Shown in pieces: positions 8,950-16,990 of a stretch of 64,000 nt of DNA. A model generated the notes under the pieces. The model was not told the DNA's origin. It ran no database searches and worked only from the letters and a program-made list of their open reading frames with translations. The stretch's first letter is position 1. Each line of letters opens with the position of its first letter. A program made the translations under genes and the position numbers. The stretch spans positions 54,444 to 118,443 of the forward strand of contig NZ_JAQMUB010000021.1 in assembly GCF_028330965.1 (NCBI RefSeq). The letters are read 5' to 3'. The DNA comes from Oscillatoria sp. CS-180. Its GTDB lineage: Bacteria > Cyanobacteriota > Cyanobacteriia > Phormidesmidales > Phormidesmidaceae.

Positions 8950-10506
8950 GTGTATCAGCTAGGAGTGTTCATCAGGGTGGATACTGTTAAACCTGCCAGT
9001 ATTGTTCTGCAGATTGTCGATCCCGAGCTGGATGAAGCGGATAAAGACCACACGCTGCAACTCTTTTGGGATGATTTGACGCAGTTGGACTTAACTTCGC
9101 AAACCCGGATTGCGCCGTTAATTAACCAGCAAGAGATTCAGTACCGTCACGGTTTGCAGGCAACCATTCCTGATCCAGAAAGAGTTTCAACTTGGATCAA
9201 GAAGGTTAGCGATCGCCTGACTGAAACCTCTGCTGAAATTCGTTTGACCTGTACTATCGACCGGATGAGAGTCCAAACGCAAACGGATTCTGCTGAGGAA
9301 CTTTTAGGCCTTCTGCCAGCGATTGAAACGTTTCTTCCGGCCAAACAGATTTTCCAAGCACGAGCCGAAACATATGCTTTCAGAGGGGGTGAAATTTCGC
9401 CCGTTGAACAGGCCAATTTAGAGCTGTTGAGACATCGCTTAAACCTTGATGCAGATTGGGCTGAGACTGTTGTTGCCCAAGCCCTGGGACCGTATGTTAA
9501 TCGGTCGGCCAAGCTTGAGCGGTATCGGGAAATCTTCAATGCTGAGCTAGAGCGCCAGTCCGCTAAATCAGAAGGTCAACTTTCCCCGCTCAGCGATGAA
9601 ACGTGGGCTGAACTGCGTCGCCTTTCTCAAGCGCTCGGCCTCTCTTATAAGGATGTTGAGCCGATACATGAGGATTACATTACTCGCATTCAGGCAAAAG
9701 CAACCCACTTGCAGCGTCAGGAAGAAGTGACCCGCTTGCAGGCGGAAACCCAACTTCAGGAAGAGGAGGCTCAGCAGCAAGCCGCCAAGCAGCAAAATTA
9801 TGCTGAGCAATATCGGCAAGAATTTGCTGGGGCGATCGCCAATTCCATGTATCCCAGTGATTTTGATCGAGGTCGATTGGAGCAAGCCCGACGCGACTGG
9901 AATCTTGATCCTGAATGGGTTCGAGCTATCGAGCGAGAAGTCACTGATGAGAAATATGGCCCCATCGACTCTGCTATGGAGTTGGATTATTCACGTTTGC
10001 GGCAGTTGTTGTGGCTAACTCAATGGGAAGCCGCCGATCAGGAAACTGAACGACTTATTCTTAATGCGCTCAGTCGAGATATGCGGGCTTTGGAAGGCAA
10101 CACGATTCTCAAGTTGAATTGTGTTGATTTGCAAACCCTGGATGCTTTATGGACTCGATATAGTCGAGGACGATTTGGTTTTAGGGCGCAGCACCAAATC
10201 TATATGCAATGTGAAGGACGAGCGGATGACTTTTTGGCGGGAGTGGGATGGAGAGAGTCTTTTGGCATTGGTACTGTCAACCTAAGGTCGTGGCGCACAT
10301 CTTATCGAGATTTGCAGTTCAATTTAGAAGCGCCAGCAGGCCATTTACCAACATGGCGTTGGGGGTCAGATGCTTTGGAGGGAGACTACACCGTGAATGA
10401 CGAAGTAATTCATAATTTCTTCCATGATTTGGTCGAGAAGTGCCTGTCGGGCTTGAAGATGAACGCAACTTCCTCGACGGTAGACAGAGGAAATGAACCC
10501 ACATGA
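8950..10506 (+). CDS. GUN4-domain protein with N-terminal helical repeats
   Basis: A 518-residue protein. Residues 344 to about 500 form a GUN4 domain, which in true Gun4 binds protoporphyrin IX and Mg-protoporphyrin and stimulates Mg-chelatase. Visible GUN4 marks are the LRQLLWLTQWEAADQET helix pair, DLQTLDALWTRYSRGRFGFRAQHQIY and the GHLPTWRW end. In front are three related helix-loop-helix units, each with an L.LD..W/L....V pattern (about 150-200, 210-250 and 300-340), and a Gln/Glu-rich coiled segment at about 250-290. Residues 1-110 are of unknown fold. Start: GTG at 8950 after a G-run at 8941-8946. It overlaps the next GUN4 gene by 4 bases. It is longer than housekeeping Gun4 (about 230 residues), so a signalling or regulatory role is more likely than being the main Mg-chelatase helper. 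Confidence 0.85.
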   Translation: MYQLGVFIRVDTVKPASIVLQIVDPELDEADKDHTLQLFWDDLTQLDLTSQTRIAPLINQQEIQYRHGLQATIPDPERVSTWIKKVSDRLTETSAEIRLTCTIDRMRVQTQTDSAEELLGLLPAIETFLPAKQIFQARAETYAFRGGEISPVEQANLELLRHRLNLDADWAETVVAQALGPYVNRSAKLERYREIFNAELERQSAKSEGQLSPLSDETWAELRRLSQALGLSYKDVEPIHEDYITRIQAKATHLQRQEEVTRLQAETQLQEEEAQQQAAKQQNYAEQYRQEFAGAIANSMYPSDFDRGRLEQARRDWNLDPEWVRAIEREVTDEKYGPIDSAMELDYSRLRQLLWLTQWEAADQETERLILNALSRDMRALEGNTILKLNCVDLQTLDALWTRYSRGRFGFRAQHQIYMQCEGRADDFLAGVGWRESFGIGTVNLRSWRTSYRDLQFNLEAPAGHLPTWRWGSDALEGDYTVNDEVIHNFFHDLVEKCLSGLKMNATSSTVDRGNEPT

Positions 10507-11030
10507 TAGAAGCGACGCATGAACCCGCTTTACAAGAGCTGGACGAAACCTTGGATCAGGCAGATTGGCAAGCTGCTGACGAAATCACGTTCGAAATTAT
10601 GTTGGCCGAAACGGATCGTCAGCGAGAGGGATGGCTTGACCAAGCAGCGATCGCCCAATTTCCTTGTGATGTCCTCCATAAAATTGACCAGCGATGGTTG
10701 TTCTACAGTGGCGGCAAGTTTGGATTTACGCCGCAACTGGCAATTTATCGAGAAGGGGCTGCGCGATCATCATTTGACTTTAGTCGAAGAGTCGGGTGGA
10801 TGATGACGAGTGTCTGGAGACCCGCTGGGTTTTTTAACTTCTACAGTTGGCTCACCTTTTCGTTGGAGGAGGCTCCACGCGGGCATCTTCCGGCTCTATG
10901 GTTTTGGGAAATGCCGTGGTATTTATCTTGGCAGACGGGGGGCTTTGGTACCGGACGCGGTGCCGGATTTGGTGATGCTAGTTTATTTGATGCACTTATG
11001 CTGCGCCTAGAACGGTGCCAGCACATTTAG
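10503..11030 (+). CDS. short GUN4-domain protein
   Basis: A 175-residue protein made almost entirely of one GUN4 domain: a helix LDETLDQADWQAADEIT, the FPCDVLHKIDQRWLFYSGGKFGFTPQLAIY core and an EEAPRGHLPALWFWE segment. The core parallels the GUN4 part of the preceding gene (ALWTRYSRGRFGFRAQHQIY and GHLPTWRW), so the two probably arose by duplication. The ATG overlaps the upstream stop as ATGA, which implies translational coupling and a shared mRNA. A glycine-rich tail GGFGTGRGAGFG precedes the end. Tetrapyrrole binding is possible from the family but unproven. Confidence 0.85.
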   Translation: MIEATHEPALQELDETLDQADWQAADEITFEIMLAETDRQREGWLDQAAIAQFPCDVLHKIDQRWLFYSGGKFGFTPQLAIYREGAARSSFDFSRRVGWMMTSVWRPAGFFNFYSWLTFSLEEAPRGHLPALWFWEMPWYLSWQTGGFGTGRGAGFGDASLFDALMLRLERCQHI

Positions 11031-11079
11031 CTTTAACAGAGGAACGTAATATATCGTGTCTGCATGCACGATTTGATGA

Positions 11080-11658
11080 CTAGGCATCAGTAGAGCTGAA
11101 TAGCTCTGCAAGAGTCAGGTCTAGTGAAGGAAATTGGGGCGATCGCACCGCGCTGTTGCCCTCAAATATCCCTATTTCCTGATAAACGCCTTCTCGCAAC
11201 GACAGTACTAGCAGCGTTTGAGCTTCAGGATCAATAATCCAGTACTCCACAATTCCAAGGTCTTCATACTGTCGCCGCTTAGCAACATAATCTCGTTCGC
11301 GCTGTAGTTCGCCCGGACTCACCACTTCTACAACGAGCACCGGCGGGGCCATTGATAAGCGGATGGTATTGCGCTGGGTCAACAGCAAAATGTGTTCTGG
11401 ACGCAAGATGGTGAGATCAGGATATCGGTTCTTGGGCTCCCCTCGCACTTCGAGCTCTAAACCGTGTCCCCTAACCCTTCGATAGTCCAGCAACGCCGCG
11501 AACTTTAACAGCAAAAAAGTTGCGATTTGCACATTCAGTCCGGATTCAGGCGGCAACTCAATCAGTTCTCCGTTGAAGAGCTCATATAACCTATCGCTGC
11601 CATCGTCATAGGCAAGATACTCTGCAAAACTGCTGAATCGAGGCTTGACCTGAAGCAT
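11080..11658 (-). CDS. Uma2-family (DUF820) putative endonuclease
   Basis: A 192-residue member of the Uma2 family, which is greatly expanded in cyanobacteria and has a PD-(D/E)XK nuclease fold. Visible elements are RYELFNGELIELP-like YELFNGELIELPPES near residue 25, YPDLTIL (the acidic residue, near 93), VVEVVSP (the E-x-K region, near 110), a DYVAKRRQYEDLGIVEYW helix and the closing strand WIIDP. The catalytic pattern looks complete. Function in the cell is unknown. It is a single gene, convergent with the GUN4 pair and downstream of the DUF3352 gene on the same strand. Confidence 0.85.
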   Translation of the reverse strand: MLQVKPRFSSFAEYLAYDDGSDRLYELFNGELIELPPESGLNVQIATFLLLKFAALLDYRRVRGHGLELEVRGEPKNRYPDLTILRPEHILLLTQRNTIRLSMAPPVLVVEVVSPGELQRERDYVAKRRQYEDLGIVEYWIIDPEAQTLLVLSLREGVYQEIGIFEGNSAVRSPQFPSLDLTLAELFSSTDA

Positions 11659-11733
11659 GATAGTTACCGAGAGAACAATCGCGCGACTATTCCTATTCTA
11701 GGAAACTAGCTTCCTCAATGATGAATGAGTGGA

Positions 11734-13797
11734 TCATTCAAAATCAGGCTGCTCAGTAGGAGACAGCATCAGCAATCCATCCAGCTGGAAATATTCCTCG
11801 CCGAAGGAGACGGTGGTGCTAGCTGTGCGGACGGAACCGGCGAGTCTCTGAAACTCAGCCCCTTCCAAATCACCTGGAAAAACTGGAAAGAGCCTAAAGA
11901 AGAGCGATCGCACTGAAGCCAAATTGAGATAGCCGTATCCCTGATTAGCTTCTGGAAAATCTTCGGTAGACCATAGGAACCGAAGCGAGTTAGGTAGTGC
12001 TTGAGCTGGCTCTAGGTTAAAAATCTCAGAAAGCGAGCCCAGGCTAGTGGTTAAAGCAAGCGTATCGTCATTGACCCAACCGTAACCCAGAAAGCTGTCA
12101 GGTTCTGCATCGAAGTCCAAAAAGGAACTCCAGCTGGTCGCTGGTTTTTCATCGATCATCGTCGGCTCAACAATAACAAACAAGTCTTCTAGGGTGACGT
12201 CTAGTTGACTCAATGCGTACTCAGCAGCAGCGCGATCGCTCGTTTGCAATAGAAGACCTAACCCAACGTCTACATCAGGCAGGAATGAGTTGATGGGCGT
12301 TTCTTCTGTTGGGAAGAGAAAAACGCTGAATCCTTGATCCATCCAGCCAAAAAGATCATCAAAGTTCAGGCCCGTTGTGAGCATCAAAGTTTCTTCACTT
12401 TGATCTAGAAACATACTTGTCTCTTCACTGGCTTCCAGAGAAAGCTGGATACCTTCCCAAAATCCAGCAATATTGTGACCACTCAACATTCCATAACTAT
12501 TGCCGGGGACGTTGCTCAAAATAGCTTCGGGTGCAGGTTGAACAACCGAGGTCAAAAGCTGTAGCGCCGTGTTGTCATCGTAATATCCCCGCCCCTGTAG
12601 TCGCAGTCCTCTGTCAGTGGGATATAGCAGAACTTCAACACTGCTATCTAACTGAGTAGCTGCCAATTGAGCAATTTCACTCGGTGCTAGATCAGCTGGT
12701 CTGGGAATATCGATAGGTAGATTGGGTAACGGAAAATCTGCAAGAGAAAATTTCACTATCTCTGCAACACTGCCATAGAAAGCAGCAAACGATTCGTCGT
12801 AATGAGGGTGGGAGAGCGTTCGCAAAAAGCGATCGTTAGTCGCCAGCGAGTCTGCTACGGTTTCAGGACTTTGGTCTGCCCAAGAACGGATAGCGGCGGG
12901 ATGTTCGGCAGCAACTATAAAGTCAGGGAAAACGGCGATCGCTAACCCGGGTACGTCTGGCTCCCGCACTACTGGAGGCTCAATTTCAGGTTCCTCTTCT
13001 GGCACTGCTTTGATCGCCCCCTTTGAAGACTCCAATTCAGTACTTGAGGGTGATAGCAGCTGCATCGGCTCTGGCAGAGGTGTCTCAACAGGTTCTGCTG
13101 GTTCAAGGGTTGGATCGGTAATAGGAGGAGGCGTCTCAATAATAGGCGGCGCTTCAAACCTATCACCGGGCTCTGGCAGTGGCGGTGGCGGTTCGATGAC
13201 CGGAGGATCAAAGACAGGTGGTGGAAGGGGGGTAACGGGAGGTGGAGCTTCCAAAGGAGGTAGCGGTTCTATAGGCGGTAAAGGATTGTCCAAAACCTCA
13301 AAGAACTGTGGCTCCCAATAAAAGATAGAAAAGGTTTGATAGTTTTGAATATCAGGATAAGCGTCTCGGACATCGGCAATTCTGCGAAGGAACGGATCAA
13401 AGTTATCTGGCTGAGCGATGGGTGCAATCAAAATCTCGTGTTCTTCGATCGCGGTAACCTGAGGCAATTCAAGCGGCATCAGTGCCGTTGCTGCGGTATC
13501 GCCAACCCAAGAGCCGATGTCTTCCTGGTAATCGAGATCAACCGGCAAAAACGGCAGTCCACCAGCATTGAGAAAGTCAACACCCTGATCTTGAAGTTGC
13601 TGGAAGAGAGCATATTGGCCAAGTTGTTCCCAGGTTTCGTTTCGCATATCGAGCAGAACAACGTAGGCCGTGTTGTCGGGTAGATACTGAGTAATTTCAG
13701 GAATCTCTCCGGCTGGCTCGGCGGCAGCCAAAGCCGGTATGGCTAGTGTTAGGACTGGGGCGATCGCTACACAAATGTTATGGGCTGCTCTTGACAC
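11734..13797 (-). CDS. DUF3352-domain protein, exported, with proline-rich insert
   Basis: A 687-residue protein with an N-terminal signal peptide ending near AAAEP (about residue 28), then ITQYLPDNTAYVVLLDM, the usual start of cyanobacterial DUF3352 proteins. These are predicted extracytoplasmic proteins of unknown function. A strongly proline-rich segment (about 175-250, PPLP/EPPPP units) interrupts the domain near one third of its length, and probably forms an extended linker. The repeated FF/LF...GY/GYG strands in the C-terminal half fit a beta-rich fold. Start: GTG at 13797, supported by AGGAGA 5 bases upstream; there is no ATG nearby. A glycine-rich frame on the opposite strand of the proline segment is only its shadow. 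Confidence 0.8.
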   Translation of the reverse strand: MSRAAHNICVAIAPVLTLAIPALAAAEPAGEIPEITQYLPDNTAYVVLLDMRNETWEQLGQYALFQQLQDQGVDFLNAGGLPFLPVDLDYQEDIGSWVGDTAATALMPLELPQVTAIEEHEILIAPIAQPDNFDPFLRRIADVRDAYPDIQNYQTFSIFYWEPQFFEVLDNPLPPIEPLPPLEAPPPVTPLPPPVFDPPVIEPPPPLPEPGDRFEAPPIIETPPPITDPTLEPAEPVETPLPEPMQLLSPSSTELESSKGAIKAVPEEEPEIEPPVVREPDVPGLAIAVFPDFIVAAEHPAAIRSWADQSPETVADSLATNDRFLRTLSHPHYDESFAAFYGSVAEIVKFSLADFPLPNLPIDIPRPADLAPSEIAQLAATQLDSSVEVLLYPTDRGLRLQGRGYYDDNTALQLLTSVVQPAPEAILSNVPGNSYGMLSGHNIAGFWEGIQLSLEASEETSMFLDQSEETLMLTTGLNFDDLFGWMDQGFSVFLFPTEETPINSFLPDVDVGLGLLLQTSDRAAAEYALSQLDVTLEDLFVIVEPTMIDEKPATSWSSFLDFDAEPDSFLGYGWVNDDTLALTTSLGSLSEIFNLEPAQALPNSLRFLWSTEDFPEANQGYGYLNLASVRSLFFRLFPVFPGDLEGAEFQRLAGSVRTASTTVSFGEEYFQLDGLLMLSPTEQPDFE

Positions 13798-14313
13798 AAT
13801 AGTCTCCTACTAAAACGGGCTTTGGAAGATGACCAGATAGACAATTCAATAGTCACAATCGTGCTGGTTCAGAAGGCTGGAACATCTCATTTTGTTGTTT
13901 CGCAGATGAAGTGTAGTTTCTTTAAATGGGCTTTCTCTTCAGAAAGATGGAGCTTTCATAGCGTGAACTTATGTCTTTTTCTCATCAATTTACATTTATA
14001 TTTGTCTTAATCTACTAATAACGAAAAACTAAACTTACATCCCTACTGTCTCTAGTTATGTGCATTGCTCGGTAGAGCAGATCTCTATTTCAAGAAGACT
14101 CCGTACGCCTATTTACTTAACAGTAAAGCTCGCTATGAGCATCCGAGCTTAAAGTTTTCTGACGTAGGCATCTGTCTAGTCATTAGTAGCGACATTAGTT
14201 GTGCTTGTGATAGTTCTTGCTGTCACGCTTCTGACCGATGGACTAATTCTGCTCAATGTCCTCAGCGATGCGATGGGCGATTAATAAAACTACGTACATC
14301 GGAGCATTCAGGT
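13798..14313. other. AT-rich divergent spacer before the Na/Pi symporter
   Basis: A 516-base region between divergent genes. The frame of the downstream symporter is open back to 14065 but the extra 83 codons have no family likeness. 13900-14060 is AT-rich, with short dyads such as CTTTCT...AGAAAG near 13930. No clear Pho box was seen. Confidence 0.45.
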
Positions 14314-15459
14314 ATGAGCCAAGCTGTAGACCCAGGCCGTCGTCAAAAGAGTCCCGTCCTACAGTGGATCGGTGTTCTTGTTCTCATCTATTTGCTGGTC
14401 GTCGCGGTTGGTATGATTGGCGCTGGTTTCAAATCTGCCACGGGTGAGCGAGCCGAAGAACTATTTGCTTTCGCAACCAACCCTTTTATGGGCTTGATCG
14501 TAGGAACCGTTGCGACCGCTCTAATTCAGTCTTCCAGCACTGTAACTTCCATCATTGTTGGCTTAGTGGCAGGCGGATTACCTGTGGCAACAGCCGTGCC
14601 TATGGTTATGGGAGCCAACATCGGGACCACAATTACGAATACGTTGGTTAGTTTGGGCCATGTGCGTGACAACGACGAATTTAAGAAGGCGTTTGCGGCT
14701 GCCACCGTTCACGACTTTTTTAACTTACTCAGCGTCATTATCTTTCTGCCAGTTGAGATTCTATTTCACCCACTTGAAAGAATGGGACTTGCCCTAGCCA
14801 ACGCATTGGTCGGTGGTGGCTCAATGAGCGTGAAAGATTTCAACGTTGTGAAGATGGTCACCAGTCCTCTTGTCAACGTCTTTAAAGCTGGAACTCACGT
14901 TTTGCCAGCGCCCTTCGACGGGATTCTGTTGATTTTGTTGGGTATTGCTCTCATTTTTTTGACCATTGCTTTCATTGGAAGACTGCTCAAGCAGCTAATG
15001 GTCGGTCGCGCTAAGGATATCTTGCATATGGCGATCGGACGTGGCCCGATCGCAGGCATCCTAGCAGGCATGCTCATCACCATTCTGGTGCAGTCATCTT
15101 CCACGACAACTAGCTTGATGGTGCCATTGGCGGGTGCTGGCGTCTTTGGATTGGCCCAGGTCTATCCCTTTACCTTGGGTGCCAATATCGGTACCTGTAT
15201 CACAGCGCTTCTGGCAGCAACGGCTGTATCCGGTGCTGATGCGGTTCCCGCCTTAGAAATTGCGATGGTTCACCTGCTCTATAACACCCTTGGCGTAGTT
15301 ATCATCTATGGCATTCCTTTCCTGTGCCGATTGCCCATTATTGGTGCAGAAAACCTAGCCGTAGTCGCGGCTGAACGTAAATACTTGGCGTTTGCCTACA
15401 TCATCGCGGTGTTCTTTTTAATTCCAGGTATTTTGTTGGGTATCACCGCATTAGCTTAA
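14314..15459 (+). CDS. Na+/phosphate symporter (NptA/PNaS family)
   Basis: A 381-residue inner-membrane protein with two inverted repeats of the Na/Pi cotransporter family. Each contains the hallmark QSSST motif (QSSSTVTSIIVGL near residue 72 and QSSSTTTSLMVPL near 262), followed by GANIGTTITN and GANIGTCITA. About eight to nine hydrophobic helices are visible. It should import phosphate with sodium. The chosen ATG at 14314 has GGAG 9 bases upstream and starts right before the first helix. There is no adjacent PhoU domain or gene, so this is the short form. Confidence 0.88.
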   Translation: MSQAVDPGRRQKSPVLQWIGVLVLIYLLVVAVGMIGAGFKSATGERAEELFAFATNPFMGLIVGTVATALIQSSSTVTSIIVGLVAGGLPVATAVPMVMGANIGTTITNTLVSLGHVRDNDEFKKAFAAATVHDFFNLLSVIIFLPVEILFHPLERMGLALANALVGGGSMSVKDFNVVKMVTSPLVNVFKAGTHVLPAPFDGILLILLGIALIFLTIAFIGRLLKQLMVGRAKDILHMAIGRGPIAGILAGMLITILVQSSSTTTSLMVPLAGAGVFGLAQVYPFTLGANIGTCITALLAATAVSGADAVPALEIAMVHLLYNTLGVVIIYGIPFLCRLPIIGAENLAVVAAERKYLAFAYIIAVFFLIPGILLGITALA

Positions 15460-15668
15460 CTAGGTCTTCAGGTTGAAAGTGTAGGTTGTAGGTTGATGTT
15501 AAACGGAATGTAGGCTTTGCCTTCTTGCTGAACAACGGACATTTTCGGGTGTTTTGCTGAGGTTCCTTAGCATCCATCTAACCTGCATTTTTAGCCATGT
15601 CGTACCGCTACGTTTTCACCCAATGGACTAACTAAAGGTACAAAAACGTTTATTCAGGGAGGGTAATT

Positions 15669-15953
15669 ATGAGCGAGAGACTTGATTACGTAAAGCAACT
15701 TGAAGCTCAAATCACAACGACAAAGACGACATTAGGCAAGCTGAAGGCTGAGCGAAAAGCTCATCTCCTAGCAGCACAGCATGAGGAGATTGAGAACCTA
15801 GAGAAGTATCTTGATGAGGCCAATATCAGCGTTAAGGGACTATCTGAAGCTGCCGATGATGCTTGGACCGATCTTAGAGAGGCTCTAGATCGCCTCATGG
15901 GCGATATCAGTAGTGGCCTCAAGAAATTGATGGGCGACTCTGAGAATTCTTAG
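15669..15953 (+). CDS. small coiled-coil protein of unknown function
   Basis: A 94-residue, highly charged protein. Residues 5-55 form heptads of a coiled coil (YVKQLEAQI, LGKLKAERKAH, EEIENLEKYLDE), and the C-terminal third is an amphipathic helix (LREALDRLM, GLKKLMGD). It has a strong ribosome binding site GGGAGGG 5-6 bases before the ATG, which supports it as a real gene. It sits 209 bases after the symporter on the same strand but may have its own promoter. No family was recognised. Confidence 0.65.
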   Translation: MSERLDYVKQLEAQITTTKTTLGKLKAERKAHLLAAQHEEIENLEKYLDEANISVKGLSEAADDAWTDLREALDRLMGDISSGLKKLMGDSENS

Positions 15954-16990
15954 GCTTAAAAGTCTTAGGTTCAAGAGTTTGCTGTTGAAAGGGAAACTCC
16001 TAAACGGCGCAAAAACTGTTCTTCATTGAGGATCCACTGAAGACAGGATCGACATCTTGCATTTAGCACAATACCTGAATTTACTCCCTTGAATTCCTCA
16101 ACCCTTGGGGACCAAGGGGGCAAAGTTGTCAGATAAGCTCAACCGCAAGATCTACGTAGGAGAGGTTTTTGCGCCCAATGCACAATGGATTTTCAGCAAA
16201 TTGTTGTTGCGCTCATCATTCAGCCTATTAATAGAAGATGCTGAATCTAAATGTTTCTGAAGCCAGTGGATTCGCCTGTATCGCTCTCTTCATTCTGTTG
16301 CTGCTCAACTTCAACTCCGGTCCAGAATGCCCTGCAAAGCCGAGCAAGGCAGCAATTCGTCTTAAATATTGTCCAGTATCCGTTCAAGAAAAGCGATCGC
16401 CCTTTTTGTTTGTCGAAATCTGTAGTCTTTCCTGACACCGCTGTAAAAGCATGAGTTTAGAAGAGGAAAGATTGCTTTTATAAGACATTAATGTGAAGAA
16501 GCTTCAAGCTCACACTATGGAAAAATTAAGTCTTTTTAGGTGCTTCAATAAGTCTGGTAGGATTCTGGCATTGTTCGTATCAGGGTTTCTTCAGAGGAGT
16601 TATACCAATTCTTGTTTCTGGTATGTTTAATTGTGGATTCGAAAATACTCGAATGGCAATGCTTCAGTCTTAAGAACTGTGGCCCCAGCAAAGAGAAACG
16701 GTATTTATCTAGCTCAACACCGATTAAGGGCAATTGCTCTTTATTTCTGTAGTATTGCTCTATTGAGTGCGATCGCTCCCAATAATCTACCAAGTGCTGA
16801 TTTGAGGGCTGCATGAGAACCAGTTGTTTTAGGGATTTCAGAGAGATTGTGTGTTTTTGAGGAATAATTAAAATCTCCTTCTGAGGGAGGTTTCAGTACT
16901 TTTTGAAAATTCCTACGCCAATCAGCTCTAAAACTGTTTTGAACAAAGCGAGTTACTACAGGCTGTTCAAGATTTGGGCATATCTCTAAC
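15954..16990. other. 1-kb gene-poor region
   Basis: Open frames here are short, overlap on both strands, lack ribosome binding sites and have no recognisable features. The region holds a decayed copy of the AGATCTTGC repeat (16052-16153) and a small hairpin (AAATCTCC/GGGAGGTTT near 16870) before the TpsA gene. A lost gene is possible but I cannot identify one. Confidence 0.5.
16052..16153. repeat. decayed copy of the AGATCTTGC MITE-like repeat
   Basis: It starts with ACATCTTGCATTTAGCAC and ends with CCGCAAGATCT, the same terminal inverted ends as the elements at 28261 and 32989, and has a similar middle (CCTTGGGGACCAAGGGGGCAA). It is shorter (about 102 versus 137 bases) and many bases differ. 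Confidence 0.5.

Noticed and set aside
13010..13321. Glycine/serine-rich open frame on the plus strand, 103 codons
   Set aside because: It is the antisense shadow of the proline-rich insert of the DUF3352 gene; there is no ribosome binding site and no independent signal.
14065..14313. 83-codon N-terminal extension of the Na/Pi symporter, with clustered cysteines
   Set aside because: The extension does not resemble the family and ATG 14314 has a good GGAG spacing, so it is treated as spacer.
16238..16454. Three overlapping 60-70 codon frames on both strands
   Set aside because: There is no start signal or recognisable feature, and the mutual overlap argues against any being real.
16545..16814. 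89-codon minus-strand frame
   Set aside because: Its composition is atypical and it lacks a ribosome binding site; no family was recognised. Left in the gene-poor region.
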